From HGM11501 sp045123995 (GTDB taxonomy: Bacteria > Bacillota > Clostridia > CAKSNL01 > HGM11501): 64,000 bases of DNA. The notes under the pieces were generated by a model. That model did no database searches, was not told the DNA's origin, and saw only the letters and a list, made by a program, of their open reading frames with translations. Made by a program: the position numbers and the translations under genes. The DNA lies in the NCBI GenBank assembly GCA_045123995.1, contig JBGVKY010000022.1:36827-100826 (forward strand). Direction: 5' to 3'. Below, piece by piece: positions 51,789 to 60,914 of this stretch. Positions within the stretch are counted from its first letter, which is position 1; each line of letters opens with the position of its first letter.

Positions 51789-52685
51789 ATGGCTAAAAAA
51801 GGACTTGGCAGAGGACTTGATGCTCTTTTGGGGGCAAATGTAGAAGAAAGAGAATATAAGGTTAAGGCAGAAAAGACAGAAGAAATAAAAGAAAATAAGG
51901 AATTTACAAAGGTGGACATAGCTTTTGTGGAGCCAAACCGCGAACAACCCAGAAAGACCTTTGATTCGGAGGAGCTTTTGGCTCTGGCAGAATCCATTAA
52001 GAATTATGGTATAATTCAGCCAATTACTGTCAAAAATGAAGGTAACGGCTTTTACAGCATTATAGCAGGCGAACGCCGCTGGAGAGCTGCAAAAATGGCA
52101 GGACTTACGGAAGTTCCTGTGAGAATTGCGGAATTTACTCCCCTGGAGGAGCTTTCCGTTGCACTCATTGAAAATCTTCAGCGTACGGACTTAAATCCTG
52201 TTGAAGAAGCTTTGGGGTATAAAAAGCTTACAGAGGAATATTCTCTCACCCAGGAGGATATAAGTAAAAAGGTAGGAAAAAGCAGAAGTGCCGTGGCAAA
52301 CGCCTTAAGACTTCTGGCTCTTTCCGATAAAATTCTTAAGCTTTTGGAGGAAAAAGCCATAACAGGTGGTCACGCAAAGGCTCTTTTGCTGGTAAAGGAC
52401 GAGGCTAAAAGAGAAATTTTAGCAGAAAGAATCGTTGAAGAAGACCTTTCTGTAAGAACAGCAGAAGCGTTGGCTCAGGCTCTTAATACTGAAAAAGAAG
52501 AGAAAAAAGAGAAGACGAAGATAAGAAAAACCCCCGAAATTCTGGACTTGGAGAAAATTCTGTCCGAAAAAATGGGAACAAAGGTCATGGTAGACCAGAA
52601 GAAAAAGGGCGGAAAAATTCAGATAGAATACTACGATGCAGACCAGAGGGAAGCAATTCTTGATTATCTTAAAAAATATAAATAA
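51789..52685 (+). CDS. parB: Chromosome partitioning protein ParB/Spo0J
   Basis: The 298-aa protein opens with the classic KKGLGRGLDALLG. It has VEPNREQPRKTFD, the CTPase site IIAGERRWRAAKMAG, ENLQRTDLNPVEEALGY, the helix-turn-helix TQEDISKKVGKSRSAVANALRLL and a C-terminal dimer domain. It should bind the two parS sites about 900 nt upstream. It lies 10 nt after parA. Confidence 0.97.
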   Translation: MAKKGLGRGLDALLGANVEEREYKVKAEKTEEIKENKEFTKVDIAFVEPNREQPRKTFDSEELLALAESIKNYGIIQPITVKNEGNGFYSIIAGERRWRAAKMAGLTEVPVRIAEFTPLEELSVALIENLQRTDLNPVEEALGYKKLTEEYSLTQEDISKKVGKSRSAVANALRLLALSDKILKLLEEKAITGGHAKALLLVKDEAKREILAERIVEEDLSVRTAEALAQALNTEKEEKKEKTKIRKTPEILDLEKILSEKMGTKVMVDQKKKGGKIQIEYYDADQREAILDYLKKYK

Positions 52686-52697
52686 GGGAGGACGACT

Positions 52698-54053
52698 ATG
52701 AAAAAATTATTGGTATTGTCAGTTTTATTTATCCTCTCCTCTACCCTTTTGTGTAGCGGTGCACTGTTTACCGATACAGAGGGTCACTGGGCAGAGAGTT
52801 ATATCAACACTCTTGCAACAGAGGGCGTAATAAACGGTATGGGAGATGGACTTTTTGCTCCCGACAGCATGGTTACAAGAGAGCAGTTCTTAAAAATGCT
52901 TTTAATTACAACTGCAGAAAGCACAGATGAAAGACTTGCTTTTGAAAATCCCCCCAAGCTTAATTTAATAATAGAAAAATCACCTTTTTCAGATGTTTCT
53001 TCTGACAGATGGTCTTACTATTATATTAGGGAAGCCACCGGAAGCATTATATTAAAGGAAGAATACGGAGAAAACTTCGAGCCTGTAAGGGATATTACAA
53101 GAGAAGAAGCAGCCGTGTGGATGGCAAGGGTTTTGAATTTGGAGCCCGGAGAATGCACCTTTGCCGACACTGAGCTTATAGGTAAAAAGGATTTAGTGGG
53201 TGCGGCAGCAGAAAAAGGTCTGATTACAGGTTTCCCCGACGGTCGCTTCGGCCCCGGAGAGGGACTTACCAGAGCTCAGGCAGCTGTAATGCTCAAAAGG
53301 GCTGCAGCTCTTAACATATCTATTTTGGAAGAAAGATATGAAATAGAGGCAAAAAGTATAGAAAAAGACCTGAATTCAGACGGAACTCCCGATATTGTTA
53401 AAATTTTAACAGATGGTGAGGGCTATGTATTAAAGGTAAACGATTTAGGAGCGGTAGGCGGTTTTTCCATGCAGGAAGAAACCAGATACTACCTTCTGGA
53501 TATAGACAAAAAGGATAAGTACGTAGAATTTGCGGTGGCAGAAAGCTATTACGGCTCCGGAGCTCTGGCCATATACAGATATACCGGTGAAAGCCTCTAT
53601 CTCATGGGATATATTGAATCTGTGGGCGGTGTAACCTTAAGAACAGATAATACCCCTATAGGCGACGACTGGGGCGCTATCTGCGTTAACGATAATGGTA
53701 CACTAACCTGTAATATAGGAGAACAGTTTGTGCACACAATGTTGCTTAGAAAGCAGTACGGGATAAATGAGAAAAACCGACTGGTTCCTCTTACAACGGA
53801 GTTCAATACTCTCGGTAGCTATTCGGAATTTACGGTTATAAATAATCTTGCAAGTCCTAAAGAAGACGAAAATCACCCGGCAATTTCCCTTCCTGAAGGA
53901 TATGCGGGAAAAATTGTTAAAACGGATCTTTTGAACTGGGTTTACATTGAAACAGGCTCAGGAGATGCAGGCTGGATCTATGTACATGACGACGGTCTTA
54001 TAGATGGAGAACCTCTCTCCTACTATCTGGACGGATTACATTTTGCAGGTTAA
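52698..54053 (+). CDS. Secreted SLH-domain protein with C-terminal SH3-like end
   Basis: The 451-aa protein has a signal peptide (KKLLVLSVLFILSSTLLCSGALF) followed by three SLH domains: FTDTEGHWAESYINTLATEGVINGM, FSDVSSDRWSYYYIREATG and the degenerate FADTELIGKKDLVGAAAEKGLITGFPDG. The second half, from about residue 220, includes DLNSDGTPDIV, an EF-hand-like or FG-GAP-like segment. The end (GSGDAGWIYVHDDG) looks like a bacterial SH3 piece. It is wall-anchored and of unknown function. It starts 12 nt after parB, perhaps co-transcribed. Confidence 0.82.
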   Translation: MKKLLVLSVLFILSSTLLCSGALFTDTEGHWAESYINTLATEGVINGMGDGLFAPDSMVTREQFLKMLLITTAESTDERLAFENPPKLNLIIEKSPFSDVSSDRWSYYYIREATGSIILKEEYGENFEPVRDITREEAAVWMARVLNLEPGECTFADTELIGKKDLVGAAAEKGLITGFPDGRFGPGEGLTRAQAAVMLKRAAALNISILEERYEIEAKSIEKDLNSDGTPDIVKILTDGEGYVLKVNDLGAVGGFSMQEETRYYLLDIDKKDKYVEFAVAESYYGSGALAIYRYTGESLYLMGYIESVGGVTLRTDNTPIGDDWGAICVNDNGTLTCNIGEQFVHTMLLRKQYGINEKNRLVPLTTEFNTLGSYSEFTVINNLASPKEDENHPAISLPEGYAGKIVKTDLLNWVYIETGSGDAGWIYVHDDGLIDGEPLSYYLDGLHFAG

Positions 54054-54086
54054 TTAAATTAAGATACAAAAGAAGGGAAGATAAAA

Positions 54087-54713
54087 ATGGAAAAAGTTAC
54101 AGTAATGGATCATCCGCTTATACAGCACAAAATCACAATGCTCAGGGACAAAACCACACCGGTTAAGGAATTCCGCTCCCTGGCAAACGAAATTGCTCTT
54201 TTAATGGGTTATGAGGCAACAAGAGATTTACCCTTGAACGACCGTGAGGTTGAAACTCCCCTGGCAATAGCAAAGGGAAAGGAAGTAACAAAGCAGGTTG
54301 CCGTTGTTCCGATTTTAAGAGCAGGACTTGGTATGGTTGACGCTATTTTAAGCCTTATCCCCTCTGCAAAGGTAGGTCATATCGGACTTTACAGAGACCC
54401 TGAAACACATCTGCCTGTAGAATATTACTGCAAGCTCCCCACAGAAATTGAGCAGAGAACAGTAATTGTTGTAGATCCCATGCTCGCAACAGGCGGAAGT
54501 GCAGCAGCAGCGATTGATTTTATCAAGCAGAAAGGTGCAAAGAAAATCAAGTTTATGTGCCTTATCGCAGCTCCCGAGGGAGTAAAGGTTTTGTCTGAAG
54601 CACATCCCGATGTGGATATATATATTGGAGCATTGGACGAAAAACTCAATGACCACTGCTATATTGTTCCCGGTCTCGGAGATGCAGGAGACAGATTGTT
54701 CGGAACTATGTAA
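54087..54713 (+). CDS. upp: Uracil phosphoribosyltransferase
   Basis: The 208-aa salvage enzyme makes UMP from uracil and PRPP. It shows HPLIQHKITMLRDKTTPVKEFR, VPILRAGLGMVDAI, the PRPP-binding VVDPMLATGGSAAAAI near residue 128 and the uracil-binding YIVPGLGDAGDRLFGT. Start at 54087 behind AAGGGAAG. Confidence 0.97.
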   Translation: MEKVTVMDHPLIQHKITMLRDKTTPVKEFRSLANEIALLMGYEATRDLPLNDREVETPLAIAKGKEVTKQVAVVPILRAGLGMVDAILSLIPSAKVGHIGLYRDPETHLPVEYYCKLPTEIEQRTVIVVDPMLATGGSAAAAIDFIKQKGAKKIKFMCLIAAPEGVKVLSEAHPDVDIYIGALDEKLNDHCYIVPGLGDAGDRLFGTM

Positions 54714-54720
54714 TAAAGTA

Positions 54721-54755
54721 AAAAGGGATGTAAAAAGTGTTTTACATCCCTTTTT
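54721..54755 (+). terminator. Terminator of upp
   Basis: AAAAGGGATGTAAAA and TTTTACATCCCTTTT, perfect 15-bp stem, followed by T. Confidence 0.95.
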
Positions 54756-54783
54756 GTTGATTTTAGGAACAACGTAAGGAAAT

Positions 54784-54858
54784 GCTGATTAAAAATCGGC
54801 GTTTTTAGGAAGACTTTGGCGAAAATAGGGTTGACATCGCTTTTTCACAAGTTATACT
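54784..54858 (+). promoter_or_regulatory. Promoter of the first GH10-like gene with conserved upstream block
   Basis: TTGACA (54831-54836), a 16-nt spacer and TATACT (54853-54858). Upstream, GGCGTTTTTAGGAAG (54798-54812) and TGGCGAAAAT (54817-54826) recur with identical spacing at 57870 and 57889. Confidence 0.75.
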
Positions 54859-54902
54859 GAACTTGAAAAAGGCAAAAAGCCTTAAAAAAAGGAGTGATAT
54901 TT

Positions 54903-56303
54903 ATGGCAGAAGTAACCGCGCAGAGCTGGGAATATGTCAAAGAATTTGATAAATTATCCCCCTATACCGACCAGATGATGGACAGAGGAATAGAAGAACA
55001 CAGAAAAGGACTTTTCTGTATAAAGGTAATGGATGAAGACGGAAAGCCCGTTGAAAATGCCATAGTTCGTGCAAAGCTTAAAAACCACGAGTTCAAATTC
55101 GGTGCAAACTCTTTCATGCTTGGCATGTATGAAGACCCGGATATGCAAAAGCAGTGGGAAGAAGAGTATGCAAACCTCTTTAACTACACAGTTTGTGGCA
55201 TTTACTGGAGTGAAAACGAGCCTGAAGAGGGAAAATACCGCTTCGAGAAGGGTTCTCCCTTTAAGTATCGCCGTCCTCCTATTGACGACGTTATTGAATT
55301 TGCAAAGAAGTATAACCTTCGTATAAAGGGTCACTGTCTTGTATTTAATACCGATGCTCCCAAGTGGGCACCCATGAAAGTAAGGGATATGAAAATAGCC
55401 CTTGAAAGATACACAGCAGCTCTTTCTGAAAGGTATAAAAACGATTTTGTTGATTTAGATGTTGTAAACGAGCTTTACTGGCTCTATAAAAACTGCTATG
55501 AAGACAGTGCAGCTCCCACATGGCCCAGAAAAATGCCTATGTGTGCAGAGCCTGACCACATCAAATGGTGCTTTGATTTGGCTAAGAAGTACTTCCCCAA
55601 TTCCAAGCTTTACTGGAACGAAGCAAACTTTGAAACCTTCGGCTTCAAGGAATTCTTAGGTGACAGAAGCAGAAGATTTATGGAATTACGTCACTACTTA
55701 AATCAGGGAGTACCCATTGAAGGTATGGGAATTCAGTGTCATTTGTGGGATTTCGGTAAATTCCATGAGCATGACTTAAAGTGTATTTACAATGCATACA
55801 GAATGATGGAAATATTCAAGGTATACGAAGAGTTCAATCTTCCCACAAGTATTTCCGAAATTACACTTCCCACCTACACCTATGAGGGAGATAGTCCCCA
55901 GATTCAGGCAGAACTTGTTAAGAGACTTTACAAGCTCTGGTTCTCCACCAAAAATATGGATTCTATCGTTTGGTGGAATATTACAGACGGCGGTTTCGCT
56001 TTCGACTGGGGTCAGAAGCTTCTTGGCGGTATCCTTACCAAGGATTTAAAGAGAAAGCCCTCTTACGAAGCTCTCGACCAGCTTATCAATCACGAATGGC
56101 ATACAGATGTTGAAATGAAGACAGCCAAAGACGGAAGAATTATATTCCGTGGCTTCTACGGTGATTATGACGTAGAGGTATCTACAGACGGTAAGCATTA
56201 TAAGCAGGTCCGTCCCTTCTGCAAGGAAGAAACAGGCTATCATCATGAAATCGTTGCATACCGTGACTATAACCTCCGTGAATGCAAGGTTTATTTGAAA
56301 TAA
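54903..56303 (+). CDS. GH10-like glycoside hydrolase, cytoplasmic, paralogue 1
   Basis: The 466-aa protein has no signal peptide. Residues 1-60 include a small beta-sandwich-like part (GLFCIKVMDEDGKPVENAIV). From NHEFKFGANSFML (61-73) follows a GH10-type barrel with KGHCLVF (142-148), the acid/base Glu190 in DLDVVNE, WNEANFETFG, VPIEGMGIQCH and the nucleophile Glu319 in ISEITLP. IVWWNITDGG comes before a C-terminal domain (IIFRGFYGDYDVEV). The chemistry should be retaining cleavage of beta-linked sugars; the substrate is unknown, and a cytosolic place points to oligosaccharides. The ATG at 54903 (GGAG upstream) is preferred to the GTG at 54894. Confidence 0.85.
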   Translation: MAEVTAQSWEYVKEFDKLSPYTDQMMDRGIEEHRKGLFCIKVMDEDGKPVENAIVRAKLKNHEFKFGANSFMLGMYEDPDMQKQWEEEYANLFNYTVCGIYWSENEPEEGKYRFEKGSPFKYRRPPIDDVIEFAKKYNLRIKGHCLVFNTDAPKWAPMKVRDMKIALERYTAALSERYKNDFVDLDVVNELYWLYKNCYEDSAAPTWPRKMPMCAEPDHIKWCFDLAKKYFPNSKLYWNEANFETFGFKEFLGDRSRRFMELRHYLNQGVPIEGMGIQCHLWDFGKFHEHDLKCIYNAYRMMEIFKVYEEFNLPTSISEITLPTYTYEGDSPQIQAELVKRLYKLWFSTKNMDSIVWWNITDGGFAFDWGQKLLGGILTKDLKRKPSYEALDQLINHEWHTDVEMKTAKDGRIIFRGFYGDYDVEVSTDGKHYKQVRPFCKEETGYHHEIVAYRDYNLRECKVYLK

Positions 56304-56315
56304 GGAGGCATAAAA

Positions 56316-57764
56316 ATGGCTGATTTTGTATGGAGAGAATTAACAGAATATGATACAGGTTTTTCCACCGAGGGTCTTAACCAGAAGTGGGAATATGTAG
56401 AAGAATTCGATAAATTATCCCCTTATACCGACGAAATGATGGACAGAGGCATTGAGGAATACAGAAAGGGTCTTTTCTGTATCAAAGTAATGGATGAAGA
56501 CGGAAAACCCGTGGAAAATGCCATTGTCCGTGCAAAGCTTAAAAATCATGAGTTCAAATTCGGAGCCAACTCATTTATGCTGGGCATGTATGAAGACCCG
56601 GATATGCAAAAGCAGTGGGAAGAAGAGTATGCAAACATCTTCAACTACACGGTTGCAGGCGTTTACTGGAGCCAGAACGAGCCCGAAGAGGGTAAATACC
56701 GCTTTAAGAAGGGTTCTCCCTTTATGTATCGCCGTCCCCCCGTTGATGAGGTTATCGAATTTGCAAAGAAGTATAACCTCCGTATAAAGGGACATTGCCT
56801 TGTTTTTAATACCGACGTTCCCGATTGGGCGCCCATGAAAAAAGCAGAGCTTAAATTGGCTCTTGAAAGATATGTTGCGGCTTTAGCCGAGAGATATCCC
56901 TATGATTTCGTGGATTTAGATGTTGTAAACGAGCTTTACTGGATTTATAAAAACTGCTATGAGGACAGCGTAGCTCCGGCTTGGCCCAGAAAAATGCCCA
57001 TCTGCGACGAGCCTGACCACATTAAGTGGTGCTTCGAGCTGGCTAAAAAATATTTCCCCTATTCCAAGCTTTACTGGAACGAGGCTAACGTTGAAACCTT
57101 TGGCTTCAAGGAATTCTTGGGCGACAGAAGCAGAAGATTTATGGAATTACGCCACTATTTAAATCAGGGTATTCCTATTGAGGGAATGGGAATTCAGTGT
57201 CATTTGTGGGATTTTGGTCAGCATCATCCCCATGACCTTAAGAGTATCTACAATGCTTATCGTATGATGGAAATATTTAAGGTATATGAAGAATTCAATC
57301 TTCCCACAAGTATTTCTGAAATTACACTTCCCACCTATTCTTACGAGGGTGACAATCCCCAGATTCAGGCAGAGCTTACAAAGAGACTCTATAAGCTCTG
57401 GTTCTCAAGAAAGAATATGGATTCTATCGTTTGGTGGAATATTACAGACGGTGGCTTCGCATTTAACTGGGGCAACAATCTCCTGGGCGGTCTTTTAACA
57501 AAAGACTTAAAGAGAAAGCCCTCTTACGAGGCTCTTGACCAGCTTATCAATCACGAATGGCATACAGATATTGAAATGAAGACCCAGAAAGACGGAAGAG
57601 TTATCTTCCGTGGCTTCTACGGCGATTACGACGTTGAAGTTTCAACAGACGGTAAGCACTATAAGGCTGTACGTCCTTTCTGCAAGGAAGAAACAGGCTA
57701 TCATCATGAAATTGTTGCATACCGTGACTATAACCTCCGTGAATGCAAGGTTTACTTAAAGTGA
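56316..57764 (+). CDS. GH10-like glycoside hydrolase, cytoplasmic, paralogue 2
   Basis: The 482-aa protein is the closest relative of paralogue 1, with most of the chain identical. It has an N-terminal extension of 16 residues (MADFVWRELTEYDTGF...) and no signal peptide. Catalytic residues correspond to Glu206 (DLDVVNE) and Glu335 (ISEITLP). It follows paralogue 1 after 12 nt with AAGGAGG and shares its promoter. Tandem duplication is evident. Differences cluster in the segment after KGHCLVF and around DFGQHHPHDLKSI, which may alter substrate preference. Confidence 0.85.
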   Translation: MADFVWRELTEYDTGFSTEGLNQKWEYVEEFDKLSPYTDEMMDRGIEEYRKGLFCIKVMDEDGKPVENAIVRAKLKNHEFKFGANSFMLGMYEDPDMQKQWEEEYANIFNYTVAGVYWSQNEPEEGKYRFKKGSPFMYRRPPVDEVIEFAKKYNLRIKGHCLVFNTDVPDWAPMKKAELKLALERYVAALAERYPYDFVDLDVVNELYWIYKNCYEDSVAPAWPRKMPICDEPDHIKWCFELAKKYFPYSKLYWNEANVETFGFKEFLGDRSRRFMELRHYLNQGIPIEGMGIQCHLWDFGQHHPHDLKSIYNAYRMMEIFKVYEEFNLPTSISEITLPTYSYEGDNPQIQAELTKRLYKLWFSRKNMDSIVWWNITDGGFAFNWGNNLLGGLLTKDLKRKPSYEALDQLINHEWHTDIEMKTQKDGRVIFRGFYGDYDVEVSTDGKHYKAVRPFCKEETGYHHEIVAYRDYNLRECKVYLK

Positions 57765-57766
57765 CG

Positions 57767-57806
57767 AAAAACATGACCCCGAACAGTTTTCGGGGTCATG
57801 TTTTTG
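57767..57806 (+). terminator. Terminator of the GH10-like gene pair
   Basis: ACATGACCCCGAA, loop, TTCGGGGTCATGT with a T tail. Confidence 0.9.
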
Positions 57807-57821
57807 TGTTGTTTTTTAATA
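57801..57821 (+). repeat. 21-bp T-rich repeat, copy 1
   Basis: TTTTTGTGTTGTTTTTTAATA starts in the terminator tail and recurs exactly at 61153-61173, in both cases between a terminator and a GH10-like gene. Confidence 0.7.
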
Positions 57822-57859
57822 CCAAAATTAGAAAAAAGCGGAAAAACCCGCTTTTTTTG

Positions 57860-57930
57860 CTGATTTGATGGCGTTTTTAGGAAGTGCATGGCGAAAATCG
57901 GGTTGACAAAATTGTTTTTGCAGATATAAT
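57860..57930 (+). promoter_or_regulatory. Promoter of GH10-like paralogue 3 with conserved upstream block
   Basis: TTGACA (57903-57908), a 16-nt spacer and a perfect TATAAT (57925-57930), preceded by GGCGTTTTTAGGAAG (57870-57884) and TGGCGAAAAT (57889-57898), the same block and spacing as upstream of paralogue 1. Confidence 0.75.
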
Positions 57931-57977
57931 TATATCGAAAATAGGAAGTATCTTAACTAAAAAAGGAGAGATTTTTT

Positions 57978-59369
57978 ATGTCAATTGACAGATGGACGTA
58001 TGTGGAGGAATTTGATAAGCTTTCTCCCTTTACAGACGGAATGATTGAAAGAGGAATAGAAGAAAACAGAAAGGGCATTTTCGTTGTAAGAGTTTTAGAC
58101 GAGAATAACCAGCCTGTGGAAAACGCTGAAGTAAAGGTTACCCTTTCAAATCACGAATTCAAATTCGGAGCAAACTCTTTCATGCTGGGAATGTATGATA
58201 CCGAGGAGGAAAACAAGCTCTGGGAAGAAAAATATGCAAAGATATTAAACTATACGGTATCCCCTCTTTACTGGAATTCTTTAGAGCCCGAGCCCGGAAA
58301 GCTTCGCTTTTCAGAAGACTCTGAAAAAATCTGGAGAAGGCCCTCTCTTGATTCCGTAAAGAAATTTGCTGAAAGAAACAATTTAAGAACAAAGGGTCAC
58401 TGCCTTATGTATAACTGCTTCAATCCCGACTGGATGAGCGACGATATAAGAGAACTTAAAATGCAGGTAGAAGACCGCTCAAAGGAAATCGGAGATGCTT
58501 ACGGCAGAGATTTCTGCGACCTTGACGTTATAAACGAAATGTTCTACGTTTATAAAAATGCCTATAAGGAAATTTGCGGACCCGGTGGCTGGATAAGAAA
58601 CTATCCTCTCTGCGATGATCCCGACCATGTAAGATGGTGCTTTGATGTAGCAAAGAAGTATTTCCCCCACTCCCGTCTCATGTGGAACGAAGGCTGCTTT
58701 GAAACCTTTGGCTTCAAAAACTTCTTAGGAGATAAGAGCAGATATTATCTCATGCTTAAAAAGTGGATTGGAGAAGGCGTTCCCATCGAAGGTATCGGCA
58801 TGCAGTTCCACGTGCTTGATGGAGCAGTTGAGCATCCTGATGACATCATAAGCCTTTATAACGTATACCGTAACTTTGAAATATTCAACACCTATTCTGA
58901 ATTTAATCTTCCCATTCATATTTCGGAAGTTGATATTCCTGCTAATTCCGATTCTCCTGAGGACGAAGAGATTCAGGCAGAGCTTGTTAAGAGAATGTAT
59001 AAGATGTGGTTCTCCGTAAAGAACATAGATGCAGTTGTTTGGTGGAACTTGGCTGACGGCGGAGCAAGAACAGGCGGTCAGCAGGCAACAGGCGGTCTTA
59101 TAAGAAGCGACCTTTCTGAAAAGCCTGCATATAAGGCACTGGATAACCTTATCAACGGCGAATGGAAGACGGATATAACATTAAAGACCGCAGCTGACGG
59201 AAGAGCAATTTTCCACGGCTTTTATGGTGACTATGACGTGGTTGTAAATTCCGACGGCAAGCACACAGAAGGTGTTTATAAGTTCAGAAAAGAAAACACA
59301 GGCTATCAGCATGACGTTGTAAAAAGAAGAGCATATAATCTCCGTGAAAGAGAAGTAGTATTAAAATAA
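57978..59369 (+). CDS. GH10-like glycoside hydrolase, cytoplasmic, paralogue 3 (divergent)
   Basis: This 463-aa protein has the same domain order as its neighbours but more differences: GLFCIKV becomes GIFVVRV and WWNITDGG becomes WWNLADGGARTGGQQ. The acid/base is Glu187 (DLDVINE) and the nucleophile Glu317 (ISEVDIP), the latter closer to classical GH10 TELDI. No signal peptide. It is monocistronic with its own promoter and terminator. It may have a distinct substrate. Confidence 0.83.
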   Translation: MSIDRWTYVEEFDKLSPFTDGMIERGIEENRKGIFVVRVLDENNQPVENAEVKVTLSNHEFKFGANSFMLGMYDTEEENKLWEEKYAKILNYTVSPLYWNSLEPEPGKLRFSEDSEKIWRRPSLDSVKKFAERNNLRTKGHCLMYNCFNPDWMSDDIRELKMQVEDRSKEIGDAYGRDFCDLDVINEMFYVYKNAYKEICGPGGWIRNYPLCDDPDHVRWCFDVAKKYFPHSRLMWNEGCFETFGFKNFLGDKSRYYLMLKKWIGEGVPIEGIGMQFHVLDGAVEHPDDIISLYNVYRNFEIFNTYSEFNLPIHISEVDIPANSDSPEDEEIQAELVKRMYKMWFSVKNIDAVVWWNLADGGARTGGQQATGGLIRSDLSEKPAYKALDNLINGEWKTDITLKTAADGRAIFHGFYGDYDVVVNSDGKHTEGVYKFRKENTGYQHDVVKRRAYNLREREVVLK

Positions 59370-59395
59370 AAAGAGTGGCTTAGCCACTCTTTTTA
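59368..59395. terminator. Bidirectional terminator between paralogue 3 and the aldolase gene
   Basis: AAAAAGAGTGGC, loop TTA, GCCACTCTTTTT; it reaches both convergent gene ends. Confidence 0.9.
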
Positions 59396-60685
59396 TTTTT
59401 TAAGCTTAAAGGCTTTTATAATTCTTTCAATTTCCGAGTCGTCAATTTTAACCAGATTTCCCAGAGAAGAAGCGTTTATAATCGCCTTAGCACTGTATTC
59501 TGCCACTTCCAGGCGGTCAAAGGCATTGAGAAGTGAAGTTCCCATAACCACGCAGCACTCGTTTTTAATTAAGGTGACGGGATTTTTAATGCCTACTTCC
59601 TTTGCGGTTTTTTCCGGCTCATAGTAGGTCGAGCCGAAAGGAAGCTTTTTGACATCACGGAGCATTATATAGCTTTCGGGAATTATGCGGGAATCCATTT
59701 CGGCATCGGAAATGGCAAAGGCCATTAAATTCGGGGGATGCGCCAGAATAATAGAATTTATTTCAGGATGCATATCGTAAACGGCTTTGTGGAAGAGGGC
59801 GCTGCGGCTGGGATTTTTGGAAAGTTCTTTCATATCTCCTTTTATTTTTACCAAGTCTTCGCTCTCTAAATATTTTCTGTCTTTGCCGAAAGGAGTTATA
59901 ATAAATCCGCCGTCTTCGGTTCTCTCGGAGAAAGTTCCCTGGGTAGAAGTGAAAAGTCTCTGATGATATGCCCTTTCTATAAGACGGCACATAGAGCTTC
60001 TGGCTTCTTTTTCAGAGCTTTTTACAATCTTTGGAACAAATTCCGATAATTCCAGATTGTTTTTTGCTTCTGAAAGAGCGATTTCTTTATCACTTAAGGC
60101 TTTAACCTTTCCTATTTTTAATGCCTGAAGTTCAATTCTGGCACAGAAATCCAGAGTTTCAAAGGCTTCGAAGGCTTTAAAAAGGTCTTCCTTTCCTACA
60201 ACAATACCATGGTTTTCCAGCATTACAGAGTCAAAGCCTTTTTCAAAGACTCCTGCAATATTTTCAGAAAGCTCCCGGCTTCCGGGAAGCTCATAAGGAG
60301 CGTAGGCAACCTTTCCGCAAATGGAATCAATGTTGGGAATAATATTTGTATTGGGAATTTTTCTTGCTATAGAAAAGCCTAAAAGTGCCGGAGGATGAGC
60401 GTGAAGCACTGCTTTTATATCAGGACGCATTTTATAGACAATGCTGTGGAAGGGAAATTCGGATGATGGCTTGTGTCTTCCGATTACTTCGCCTTCGGGA
60501 GTAACCCTTACCATGTCGTCACGGGTGAGGGAGCCTTTGTCAATGCCGGCAGGAGTAATCCAGATATCGCCGTTTTCGTCTAAAATGGATAAATTTCCCC
60601 CGGAGGTTGTGGTCATGCCGTAAGAATAAATTCTTTCCATGATTAAAACCAGCTGGTCGGCAGGATGCATGAGGGCAAAATTCAT
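59393..60685 (-). CDS. Two-domain class II aldolase/adducin protein, second domain degenerate
   Basis: This 430-aa protein is two FucA/RhaD-type domains in tandem. Domain 1 keeps the class II set: SGGNLSI, Glu76 (PSSEFPFH), zinc ligands His95 and His97 (LHAHPP) and His159 (ENHG). It probably cleaves fuculose- or rhamnulose-1-phosphate to DHAP and lactaldehyde. Domain 2 has LAHPP for HAHPP, KNECC for ENHG and a Ser for the Glu, so its zinc site is lost. The ATG at 60685 has AAAGGTTG; the TTG at 60718 is unlikely. It is the only minus-strand gene right of oriC here. Confidence 0.85.
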   Translation of the reverse strand: MNFALMHPADQLVLIMERIYSYGMTTTSGGNLSILDENGDIWITPAGIDKGSLTRDDMVRVTPEGEVIGRHKPSSEFPFHSIVYKMRPDIKAVLHAHPPALLGFSIARKIPNTNIIPNIDSICGKVAYAPYELPGSRELSENIAGVFEKGFDSVMLENHGIVVGKEDLFKAFEAFETLDFCARIELQALKIGKVKALSDKEIALSEAKNNLELSEFVPKIVKSSEKEARSSMCRLIERAYHQRLFTSTQGTFSERTEDGGFIITPFGKDRKYLESEDLVKIKGDMKELSKNPSRSALFHKAVYDMHPEINSIILAHPPNLMAFAISDAEMDSRIIPESYIMLRDVKKLPFGSTYYEPEKTAKEVGIKNPVTLIKNECCVVMGTSLLNAFDRLEVAEYSAKAIINASSLGNLVKIDDSEIERIIKAFKLKK

Positions 60686-60851
60686 AAAATCAACCTTTCT
60701 TTGGATATTTTCTTCCAATAAATATTATACTCTTTAGTATGCCCCTTGTAAATATTTATAATTCTATTATGCTAATTTTGGGAGAATTTAATAATATTAG
60801 TAAGTAAATTTATATAAAGTGGCTAAAATTTTTAAAAATTTTAAAAAACTC

Positions 60852-60880
60852 TTGCAAAAAGAGAAAATATCTGCTATTAT
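60852..60880 (+). promoter_or_regulatory. Promoter of rpmB
   Basis: TTGCAA, a 17-nt spacer and TATTAT. The AT-rich 60686-60850 stretch before it shows no other feature; it must hold the aldolase promoter, which I could not pin down. Confidence 0.65.
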
Positions 60881-60914
60881 AGTATAGCTAATGATAAAAA
60901 TGGAGGTGTTTCTA

